Virus record (IMG/VR): IMGVR_UViG_3300034375_010637
Coordinates: 1-37,699 of that record
Length of the DNA stretch: 37,699 bases
Strand: one strand, 5' to 3'
Source of the DNA: a virus
Shown in pieces: positions 23,001 to 29,139 of this stretch. The notes below the pieces were generated by a model. It was not told where the DNA came from. It searched no databases and saw nothing but the letters and a program-made list of their open reading frames with translations. Position numbers and translations under genes: made by a program. Every line of letters begins with the position of its first letter. The stretch's first letter is position 1.

Positions 23001-23934
23001 ATCCTGCCATATAGCTCAAACTGCCTCTTAGAGATAAAAGATTTCTTACGAACTGTTTTCCTTTACCTCCTAACGTAAGAGATAAGTCTTTTTCATCGTA
23101 TTTTAAACCTGTGTCTTTTTGAGTGACACTAGAATCTGAAATGATAGGGTTTACATCTTTTGCGTTGGCAAGAGCTGAAGAAACATAACTCTCTACATTT
23201 TTTCTAATTTTTTCGTTAATTTTGTTTGATTTATTTAAAAACTTTGATGAAAATTTTCTCCATTCAGAAGAATCAAATTGTCCTGTAGGCTTTGATACAT
23301 TATCATTGAGTAAGTATAACTCATCATTATATATAGTTAGCCTTTGATAGTATCTAGAGTCAACTTTATATAGTTCTTGTTGTTCTTCCCAAAACGCATC
23401 TTTTGTAATTAGGCTAAATATTTTTCTAGATACAGGATCATAATTGTTTTTACTGTATCTTTGCTTGTTAACTCCTATCGACGGCGCATATTCAGAGATT
23501 AGTTGTACAAGCCTTTCTCCTGTAGACTCTTTTAAAAATGTATCTCTTTCTGTAGCAGACTTTCTTAGCTTAAAGCAATAAGAGCTAATTCTTTGATTTA
23601 ATTGCTCGTTATTTCCTATTGAAGATATAAATCCTAAAATCTGGCCTTCAATTAAATCGATAAGAGTCGCAAATAAAAGATAGTTAAGATCTACTTTTAC
23701 AAAAAGAAGTAGTATCTTTTGATATAGGGGCAGAACTTCTGTAGGTTTTTCTTCTTGGATTCTTGTTACAACTACTTGAAATAAGTCTAAGAACCCGTCA
23801 TATTGATCTTTTCTTATGGTATCAACTTGGTACTTACCAAAGCTAGCTTCGTATTGTTTGAAAGCGGCCTCTACCAGATCTGGCATGTTATACAAAACAA
23901 AAGGAAGCTGTCTTTTTGACTTATCTGTTAGCAT
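20062..23934 (-). CDS. Large orphan structural protein (1290 aa)
   Basis: This is the second longest product in the window and I recognise no domain in it. The first half is mixed helix-rich (VVTRIQEEKPTEVLPLYQKI, LATLIDLIEGQILGFISS). The second half contains long Ser/Asn/Leu-rich stretches and a Cys-bearing C terminus (CKKFGGKKCEETF; YQACMNLIKCKKF). It is conspicuously AT-rich. A late motif lies 19 bases upstream, and LRR and cyanophage-type structural genes follow in overlap, so a tail or baseplate protein is likely. A tape measure would be helical throughout with hydrophobic segments; this does not fit well, but no other tape measure candidate is in the window. Confidence 0.7.
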   Translation of the reverse strand: MLTDKSKRQLPFVLYNMPDLVEAAFKQYEASFGKYQVDTIRKDQYDGFLDLFQVVVTRIQEEKPTEVLPLYQKILLLFVKVDLNYLLFATLIDLIEGQILGFISSIGNNEQLNQRISSYCFKLRKSATERDTFLKESTGERLVQLISEYAPSIGVNKQRYSKNNYDPVSRKIFSLITKDAFWEEQQELYKVDSRYYQRLTIYNDELYLLNDNVSKPTGQFDSSEWRKFSSKFLNKSNKINEKIRKNVESYVSSALANAKDVNPIISDSSVTQKDTGLKYDEKDLSLTLGGKGKQFVRNLLSLRGSLSYMAGSQGSAIGNVNYAAKFDEYFFACIFGKSIVSGFSDLGGSPLFGDFNVLYNYGLVQNEIAGLSFLEGFRSLKSFNQNIKLPPEVVNAGSDYVPYALKREPEVGNVIAGQVVTTGDKTYELTYNPIAAKYYYGLKDRYKGITVNPYSEKTNVDLILYGLERMVVISDQLADTLEGVNNSINEDGLIPGYEGWGSMKIHLQELSDIFISTPVLNTQYPDAEILPGFNGGVRYLYNSYKKMTDVIVDPIFAGSAMKDLLQWGRAVQNNLDQILSDIESLGYQAGTFVGDISFKLSNKERSTLVDQLRSLNFQENEINEFLSVESFQDLIEKFAPISDSRDQISFLRGYELSQLLYEFGGEAAINAYLEYLYSRDSNGLEKLLAISLKDRSDVVVYNEQRFGKLVGLLLNLTFAIDKNQIEAFKKFLSQNQLDLFESISYLLNNKDVNLLKDKDSISLLKPVVNSLIFGTSQGLSEEAYNIDYPTANELAPIELQKFTHMINYEIGDVPTNILQNLYDKSVFLTSEELFNIFGGGAFHSDYGQLMDGYSGGQFTKIVNFAYVSGLLHKLSYYNNSYQVPNFLIKSSIFSELFLVIKSLSSLMSLVLDNFANSLEFTLSQNSKNIYPFENIISTSNNKIEEISNIIAGLAPEGGDLSSLGSPSINSEAKIIGSPGIGNSPVPESIPLENSITPEQAKILSTEISVNYSFIAPAASKGLSDSEKLNKFIGLIEDTKIITGFSKESTKKEYVNVPTNKNNDKVDNLKELNVVPKAYEIPKLREELIQIEEDNLVAKGLVSEFNSIESCKKFGGKKCEETFSGKENQCGAPSNKAIYSQRDSSNNLTTLENSSIKIDRPLGSEETNKPKEVFLTQNVPSYFSILPGESIVPSSNGDPLINTLFSEPIIFKKDGSSLEALYSSYYNSKFGLIEAIKAKFEKDEPFKCSLLEDPYSYQACMNLIKCKKFNRQSNTKFLKFCPKTLSGGSLK

Positions 23935-23953
23935 CGCTAGGCTTTTTTTTAAA

Positions 23954-23961
23954 CTTTAAAC
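23954..23961 (-). promoter_or_regulatory. Putative late promoter motif GTTTAAAG (leftward)
   Basis: Minus-strand GTTTAAAG lies 19 bases upstream of the 1290-residue orphan. It forms one arm of a perfect inverted repeat with the copy at 23967-23974, separated by five bases. Confidence 0.6.
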
Positions 23962-23966
23962 TTTGA

Positions 23967-23974
23967 GTTTAAAG
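23967..23974 (+). promoter_or_regulatory. Putative late promoter motif GTTTAAAG (rightward)
   Basis: GTTTAAAG lies 21 bases upstream of the ATG at 23996, back-to-back with the leftward copy. The upstream reach of each promoter must overlap the other's motif. Confidence 0.6.
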
Positions 23975-23995
23975 CTTTACAGCAAAATTCTAAAC

Positions 23996-24466
23996 ATGTC
24001 CGACAAAGTTTCTGTAGTAATTATCAAGGCAAAGTCTGTAGATGCAACTACAGACATTAATAAAATGACGGTACATTTAGAGCAAATTTTGACAGAGAAA
24101 CAGAAAGTAGATGTTAAGACTAGGCAGTCTGTAACAGAAGCAACGTTAAAGGGTTCCGACTTTATTATCTTTGCAGGATGGGATAGCATGTCTATTTCTC
24201 AATTATTCTCGACAATTAGCTTTCTTGAGAAAGAAGATGAGTCCGCAAAAGAGAAACTAATTTTCTTATTTGATGAGCCAGGCGCTAGTTGTTGGGATAG
24301 CCTTAATAGACTTTTGACAGAAGGCATGGACCTTGGAAGAATTGATAGTAAAATATTTAAAAAAATTGTCGATTGCTGGAGCTATCGTGATATAATGAGC
24401 TATATAGATGTAAAACTACGCAAACTAGACGTTAATGCAACTTCAGGAGATCTTAACGCTGTGTAA
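23996..24466 (+). CDS. Hypothetical Rossmann-like protein (156 aa)
   Basis: I chose the ATG at 23996 (MSDKVSVVIIKAK), not an upstream TTG inside the promoter motif. The protein has alternating strands and helices: VSVVIIKAK, GSDFIIFAGWDSMSISQLFS, EKLIFLFDEPGASCWDSLNR, KIFKKIVDCWSYRDIMSYID. The hydrophobic strand plus 'FAG' loop and late 'F-D-EPG' segment loosely recall LOG/SLOG-type nucleotide-binding folds, but the key PGGxGTxxE motif is not present. Treat that as a hint only. It is the first gene of the rightward unit leading to the portal. Its 3' end overlaps the next gene by 32 bases if that gene starts at 24435. Confidence 0.6.
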   Translation: MSDKVSVVIIKAKSVDATTDINKMTVHLEQILTEKQKVDVKTRQSVTEATLKGSDFIIFAGWDSMSISQLFSTISFLEKEDESAKEKLIFLFDEPGASCWDSLNRLLTEGMDLGRIDSKIFKKIVDCWSYRDIMSYIDVKLRKLDVNATSGDLNAV

Positions 24467-25400
24467 TATTTCGGAGCCAGCTCTGGATAAAGTTCTTGCG
24501 CATGATCGCTGGAAAATAGAACAACAGCTTGCTCACGAAAAGTGGATTGCAGAACTTAACGCAAGTGTAAGAGGATCTAATAAACCAAAAATAATTACTT
24601 CTCAAAACCTTTCAGAAGACGATGTTCTTGTTAACGAGCTAACAGGTTATGGAGAACTCGATAATACGCATATCGGTAAACTATCTAAGACTCCTATCTG
24701 GGCCGCTTCAGAAAACAAAGCAATGGATGTTTTCTATGAGTGGAAGAAGGCAATTATAGATATTGATGATCTTCCTAAAAAGGATATTTCCGACTCTAGA
24801 ATTAAAAAACTCCTGACCACCTTCCTCTGGTCAAACTCTCTTGCGCAAAGATATGCTTTTTGGCCAGAAGGAAAAGATATGCATTACACTGACACGGCTA
24901 AAAGAGAGATAAAACAAAAACTTCAGTCTTATGCAAACGTTACTATTGTTCGTGGATATGACGCTTTTAAAAAATTCTGGAGAGAAATAAATGCAGATAC
25001 AGATGTAGAATTTAACTCGTCTTTTATTGGGTCTATTCTAGATAACGCGTACGAAGAAACGTTAAAGAAAGAGAAGCAAGAGAAAAAAGATGACTTGTTT
25101 AAATCGCCCTTGTTCCACGAAATGTCTCAGAAGTTTCCTGAAATTTGTCTCAAAGAACTCAAAACTCAAATGGTTGCAAAAAGAGGAGACTTTATATCCG
25201 CCATCCTTGCAATCGAACTTAAAAACTTTTCAAAAAACATCCCAGAAGAGTATAAAGAACTATATACTCAAGAAACTTGGGAAAATAGTTATTTTAAATA
25301 TGTAAGAAAATACGACGAAACTTGGCGTAAAACTTACAAAGATTTCTATCTCACTATTCGCAAAGAACACGAAAAATGGAAAAAGGAATTAACATCTTAA
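24435..25400 (+). CDS. Hypothetical protein (321 aa) upstream of portal
   Basis: The product is highly charged, aromatic-rich and mostly helical, with no recognised domain. Notable segments are AHDRWKIEQQLAHEKWIAEL, TFLWSNSLAQRYAFWPEGKD and a Trp/Tyr/Lys-rich C terminus (YVRKYDETWRKTYKDFYL). The ATG at 24435 lies inside the preceding gene and lacks a Shine-Dalgarno. A later, non-ATG start is possible, since AGGAG occurs at about 24445. Being upstream of the portal it might be a head or packaging factor, but it shows no terminase Walker motif and no MuF-like signature. Unknown. Confidence 0.65.
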   Translation: MQLQEILTLCNISEPALDKVLAHDRWKIEQQLAHEKWIAELNASVRGSNKPKIITSQNLSEDDVLVNELTGYGELDNTHIGKLSKTPIWAASENKAMDVFYEWKKAIIDIDDLPKKDISDSRIKKLLTTFLWSNSLAQRYAFWPEGKDMHYTDTAKREIKQKLQSYANVTIVRGYDAFKKFWREINADTDVEFNSSFIGSILDNAYEETLKKEKQEKKDDLFKSPLFHEMSQKFPEICLKELKTQMVAKRGDFISAILAIELKNFSKNIPEEYKELYTQETWENSYFKYVRKYDETWRKTYKDFYLTIRKEHEKWKKELTS

Positions 25401-25570
25401 CCACTGGACAAACTGTAACCGTAGAGGGAGCAGAAGAACTAATTGCAGAATGGGACGAAGGCAAGCTAACTAGAGAAGAGTTAGTAGAAAAACTTATGAA
25501 TCTAGAAACAGTGCTTACAGACGTAACCAAGGTAAATGAAGAAGGTCAGTTTAAAGAAACTAAAGAATAA
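25376..25570 (+). CDS. Small acidic protein (64 aa) upstream of portal
   Basis: The ATG lies 25 bases inside the preceding gene. The protein is acidic, with a short beta start (GINILTTGQTVTVEGAEELI) and two predicted helices (EWDEGKLTREELVEKLMNLE). The late motif for the portal gene is embedded near its 3' end, at codons for FKE. Small acidic proteins next to portals can be assembly factors, but nothing specific is seen. Family not recognised. Confidence 0.6.
   Translation: MEKGINILTTGQTVTVEGAEELIAEWDEGKLTREELVEKLMNLETVLTDVTKVNEEGQFKETKE
25549..25556 (+). promoter_or_regulatory. Putative late promoter motif GTTTAAAG for portal
   Basis: GTTTAAAG lies 30 bases upstream of the portal ATG and within the final codons of the 64-residue gene. 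It is followed by AT-rich AATAATGTG. No Shine-Dalgarno precedes the portal start. Confidence 0.6.
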
Positions 25571-25586
25571 TGTGTAAAAATACCAA

Positions 25587-27458
25587 ATGACCTCTGAAAA
25601 TCCCCAAAGACACATCAAATCTGGGTTTTTCGACCGGTATTTTTCCCTAGGCGTGTCTCAAGGAAACTTAGCAGGGTATAAGTCTGATCCGTACTCTTAT
25701 AACGGAGCACCTTATCTTCACAGCGGAGTAATCCTACCAAGAAGAGACGACATCCTCTTAGAGGAAGGTGGTGGTGGCCCTAGAGCCATTGAGAAATACA
25801 TGAGGCTATTTAACGATAGCCAGATTCTCGCCGCTTGGGAAAAACTTATTGGTGAAATTGTACAGAGACCGTGGGAAGTCTATCCCGCCTCTAATTCCGA
25901 CGAGGATGAGGAGGTTGCCGAGTTTGTAAGACAAGTTATCAATAGAATTGGTACAAACACCAGACAGTCTTATGGTAAAGAGTCCTTAGTTGCAAGTAAC
26001 GCAGGATTTGATACTTTTGTCAGAGGAATGTGCGAGTCGATTGTGCTTGGCATGTCTGTTAGTGAAATTTGCTGGATGAGACAAGGCAAATATATAGTGC
26101 CCTCCGAGCTAAAAATAAGAGACCCCAGAAGGTTCTTGTTCAAGTTAAACGAGGACGGTACAGTAAGCCCAAGGCTTATTACAAAATTCTCTCCTGTAGA
26201 TGGAATGGGAATTCCTTTAAGAGCTCTTGTTTTACACAGACATTGGGCTTATAGTAATTTCAATGATGTCCATGGCTCTGGGCTGGGACGCCAGTTATAT
26301 CCTCTAGTAGAGTTTAGAAGAACCCTTCTTAATTTCTGGTTGCAGTACGCCGATAAGCATACTACTCCTACCGCCGTTGGTAAATTTAGCTTAGGAACTC
26401 CAGAGGAAGAAGTTCAGGCCTTATTTACCGCACTACAACGTCTTGGTCAAGAAACAGCTGTTGTTCTACCAGACGAGATGGATATTCAGTGGTTGGAGAG
26501 TAATGGTCGTCCAGAGCTTTATAATCAACTTATTAGCTATATAGATCAGCAAATTAGTTTTGTAATTAACGGAGAGACAACTGTTGGCCAGGAAACAGGA
26601 AATGTTGGCTCATTTGCTCGCGATCAAATCGCCGACTCTGTGCGTATGCGTAAGGCAAAGGCCTTTTCTGAAGAGCTCGATGAAACAATCAACTCTACAT
26701 TGGTCCGATGGATCGTAGAACTTAACTACCCTGGCAAGAATCCCCCGCGACTTGTACGTAACTTTGAAGATCTCAAGCAACGTGAAGATCCTGTACGTAT
26801 TGTTCAAGTTCTTTCTCAGCTAGGAGCACTTGGATATGCAATAGACGATATTGATTGGCTCAGAGACCATCTTAACATTCCTTCGCTGGTCAAGCAGGAA
26901 ATGCCTGAAGGCGGAATGACGGGAGGAGGGTTAATGCCTCCTGCAGAGGGAGAAGGCGAAGAAGAAGCTCCTATGGCCGAGGACATGGACTTTGGCACTG
27001 ACCTTATGAAGCTATTTGACTTTGATGAAGGGTCTTTAAAGGAGCGAATTTCTGAGACCATCTCTTCTAACTTTAAAGGTAGCATTGATGACGTAGGTTT
27101 CCAAAGAATCGTTTCAGATGCTACAGGAAATGAGATGACGATCTCTAAGCTCGATATTGACGAGTATACTTCTCCTGGTGAGATTATTTACGTAGTCGAC
27201 AGACTATTTGAGGAAATCAGAAATGTACGTCGGCAGCCTCCAGAGTCTCTAGAATCTAAGAGTTTGTATATGAATGAGCTTCAGAGACTGAAAGCATCTC
27301 TGGAACAAGAAGGTTTTACAGAAGAAGATTCTATCTCGCTTGTAAATCTATATAACAATGTATTTAGATTAAATAGATATGTTGTGCATAGAGAGGCGGT
27401 TACTTTAGACCCAGAATCTAAAGGATATTGGCGCTGGTTCGATCCTTATTTTCAATAG
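25587..27458 (+). CDS. Portal protein, Mu gp29-like (DUF935)
   Basis: The portal forms the dodecameric ring through which DNA enters the head and to which the tail attaches. The Mu gp29/DUF935 pattern is clear over residues about 50-420: MRLFNDSQILAAWEKLIGEI, RPWEVYPA, FDTFVRGMCESIVLGMSVSE, WKxxxG-type QGKYIVPSELKIRDPRRFLF, LHRHWAYSNFNDVHGSGLGR, FRRTLLNFWLQYADKHTTPT, and INGETTVGQETGNVGSFARD. After residue 440 there is an acidic Gly/Glu-rich linker, then a helical C-terminal domain of about 150 residues (residues 470-623) that is not part of the standard family. It is on the opposite strand from the other Mu-like head genes. No MuF or terminase gene is seen near it. Confidence 0.9.
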   Translation: MTSENPQRHIKSGFFDRYFSLGVSQGNLAGYKSDPYSYNGAPYLHSGVILPRRDDILLEEGGGGPRAIEKYMRLFNDSQILAAWEKLIGEIVQRPWEVYPASNSDEDEEVAEFVRQVINRIGTNTRQSYGKESLVASNAGFDTFVRGMCESIVLGMSVSEICWMRQGKYIVPSELKIRDPRRFLFKLNEDGTVSPRLITKFSPVDGMGIPLRALVLHRHWAYSNFNDVHGSGLGRQLYPLVEFRRTLLNFWLQYADKHTTPTAVGKFSLGTPEEEVQALFTALQRLGQETAVVLPDEMDIQWLESNGRPELYNQLISYIDQQISFVINGETTVGQETGNVGSFARDQIADSVRMRKAKAFSEELDETINSTLVRWIVELNYPGKNPPRLVRNFEDLKQREDPVRIVQVLSQLGALGYAIDDIDWLRDHLNIPSLVKQEMPEGGMTGGGLMPPAEGEGEEEAPMAEDMDFGTDLMKLFDFDEGSLKERISETISSNFKGSIDDVGFQRIVSDATGNEMTISKLDIDEYTSPGEIIYVVDRLFEEIRNVRRQPPESLESKSLYMNELQRLKASLEQEGFTEEDSISLVNLYNNVFRLNRYVVHREAVTLDPESKGYWRWFDPYFQ

Positions 27459-27466
27459 TTTACCTA

Positions 27467-27474
27467 GTTTAAAT
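27467..27474 (+). promoter_or_regulatory. Variant late motif GTTTAAAT upstream of tail tube
   Basis: GTTTAAAT differs from the late motif only in the last base. It lies 34 bases upstream of the ATG at 27509, in the short gap after the portal gene. This is plausible as a weaker member of the set. Confidence 0.4.
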
Positions 27475-27508
27475 AGTTATTAGAAATATTGCATATATTC
27501 TAATTGCT

Positions 27509-27937
27509 ATGCTATCTTATAAGCCAATTACCCAAGCCCAGTACTGGATTCAGGCTTCTCCTTTCCAGCACTATTTCACAACTTTCTCTGGAATTAGAGA
27601 CACATCTGCCACTACTCAGTATGCGGATGGCGTAAGAGGCCGTATCTTCCAGCTTAAGGGTCCTCGTACTCTTGCAGAAGTTACCCTAACAGTACCTTTT
27701 GACCCTGAGAAGCACGCTGATATCGTCGACTTCTGGAAGACCTATGATTGCTCTTTCATTACTCTAACTGTTACTCCTGTTAGTTGTGGTGAAGATCCTT
27801 CTCCTCTAGGAAATAGAACTATTACTGTTCCCGACGCCCAAATCACTTCGCTTAACTTTGGTCAGGCCGACAGATCTTCTACAAATGTCTCTACACTAGA
27901 GCTTACATTTGTAATGGACACATTCACTTATAACTGA
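27509..27937 (+). CDS. Probable tail tube protein (142 aa)
   Basis: This compact all-beta protein has the size of a contractile-tail tube subunit (T4 gp19 is about 160 residues). Typical elements are an N-terminal strand pair (AQYWIQASPFQHYFTTFSGI), a variable loop (QYADGVRGRIFQLKG), strands such as TLAEVTLTVPFDPEKHADIV, and a closing strand (STLELTFVMDTFTYN). It follows the portal and precedes another virion protein. The sheath is on the other strand. I infer tube from fold pattern, size and context, without a decisive motif. Another small tail protein, such as a completion protein, remains possible. Confidence 0.6.
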   Translation: MLSYKPITQAQYWIQASPFQHYFTTFSGIRDTSATTQYADGVRGRIFQLKGPRTLAEVTLTVPFDPEKHADIVDFWKTYDCSFITLTVTPVSCGEDPSPLGNRTITVPDAQITSLNFGQADRSSTNVSTLELTFVMDTFTYN

Positions 27938-27946
27938 TATATTATA

Positions 27947-27971
27947 GGAGGGTTGAGGTATGTCAACCTCC
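27947..27971 (+). promoter_or_regulatory. Candidate translational-operator hairpin over the start of the next gene
   Basis: GGAGG-G-TTGA (27947-27956) can pair with TCAACCTCC (27963-27971): 9 base pairs with one bulged G and a six-base loop. The Shine-Dalgarno GGAGG is in the stem and the ATG (27960-27962) is in the loop. Folded, it would block ribosome binding. Confidence 0.5.
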
Positions 27972-29102
27972 AATTTATTTTTTAAAGGCTGTTTTTCTGA
28001 ACTAACGAACGAACAAAAAGCCTCCTTAGAAAATATACTTGAGGAAGATAAGTCTTGCTCGCGCAAAGTGAATCTTAAAGATAAGTCTTGCTCGCGCGAA
28101 GTGAATACTTGCGGTATGACTGTTGAAGAGCTATTCGACAAGTATGCGTTGTACGATCCGCAGAGGGGATTGTATCGCTCTTGGGGCAATATAATTTTTC
28201 CTTGGGACATTGATGCATCTGTTAGATCTAATTTAAATTATTCGCTCACAGACGATAAGTGGAAAGTAGCTAAATACGCTGCTTTATACGCTTATTTTGA
28301 AGGAGATAGAGTTCTTTATATTGAAGACGATGGGTATAAAGTTTGCCTATATGAGGCTAACCAAGATATCATAGCAATTGCTGGCCCGCTTGATAGAACT
28401 AAGTGGGATATGATTTGTTGTATTGAGTTATCAGAGCCATTTGGCTTACCTACTCTAGAAGAGCTAGAGGAAAGGTGCAACTACTATAATTTAGAATTTT
28501 TCTGGAAAAAATGGAAGAACTATTCCGGTAAGTGGGAAGATAACTTTTTTGAACAAACAATTAATACCTGTAATACTACTGGAGTTTCAACCGCAGAGTT
28601 TATTGAAAGGCTAAAAGAAAGAGAGTCGGAGTATGAATGTGCTAGTGATAAGAACTCTGATAGATGGCTAGAAGCAAGAGTTAGAAAAGGAAACTTCTAT
28701 GAAAGAGGGGATTGCGTTTTAGTCAAAGGTGTATGTAAAGACACAATTTGTGTATTTTTAGCACATACAGATATGCCTGCTACTGATGCAATTTACGAAA
28801 AGCATAAAAACTTTTTAAACAGTCCTTGGGAAAATTACTTCCTAAGACTTTATTGCTTGCAAACCGGAAGAAACAAATGCCTAGAGTATCAAAGAAAAAA
28901 TAACCTTTCTAATTATGAGGTGGTAGAGATTGGATCCCAGGGACATTTTGTAGAAAAACCAATTCCTTACAGCTTGGATCCGCCAGTACCTACTTTAGAC
29001 AAACAAACTGAACAAAAATTAAATCCAACTGTTCTTACCCCACGCGAAATTTTAGATCTAGATACAGAGAATTATCCGTATACAACGGAATGCGATACAT
29101 AA
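27960..29102 (+). CDS. Cys-rich virion-associated protein (380 aa), function unknown
   Basis: The product has many cysteines for a phage protein, and an N-terminal 11-residue tandem repeat (DKSCSRKVNLK / DKSCSREVNTC). Two segments (YAYFEGDRVLYIEDDGYKVC; GNFYERGDCVLVKGVCKD) share a 'Y-GD-V' pattern reminiscent of small carbohydrate-binding modules that are common in phage tail proteins. The C terminus is Pro/Thr-rich. It sits between the probable tube gene and the large fibre/baseplate gene, so a tail role is likely. The start is firm: ATG 27960 with GGAGG 8 bases upstream, although both are in a hairpin. Not matched to a named family. Confidence 0.65.
   Translation: MSTSNLFFKGCFSELTNEQKASLENILEEDKSCSRKVNLKDKSCSREVNTCGMTVEELFDKYALYDPQRGLYRSWGNIIFPWDIDASVRSNLNYSLTDDKWKVAKYAALYAYFEGDRVLYIEDDGYKVCLYEANQDIIAIAGPLDRTKWDMICCIELSEPFGLPTLEELEERCNYYNLEFFWKKWKNYSGKWEDNFFEQTINTCNTTGVSTAEFIERLKERESEYECASDKNSDRWLEARVRKGNFYERGDCVLVKGVCKDTICVFLAHTDMPATDAIYEKHKNFLNSPWENYFLRLYCLQTGRNKCLEYQRKNNLSNYEVVEIGSQGHFVEKPIPYSLDPPVPTLDKQTEQKLNPTVLTPREILDLDTENYPYTTECDT
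28047..28112. repeat. 33-bp tandem duplication
   Basis: Two adjacent 33-base units (28047-28079 and 28080-28112) are nearly identical over the first 27 bases and duplicate 11 residues in frame. Each unit contains a GCTCGCGC core. Confidence 0.85.
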
Positions 29103-29107
29103 ATAAA

Positions 29108-29115
29108 GTTTAAAG
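29108..29115 (+). promoter_or_regulatory. Putative late promoter motif GTTTAAAG
   Basis: GTTTAAAG lies 24 bases upstream of the GTG start at 29140 and is followed by AT-rich ATAATAGAG. It is in the short gap after the Cys-rich gene. Confidence 0.6.
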
Positions 29116-29139
29116 AAAAGATAATAGAGAAAGTATTCA

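Noticed and set aside
28047-28112. Possible CRISPR-like array
   Set aside because: Only two directly adjacent units without spacers, in frame inside a gene; this is a simple tandem duplication.
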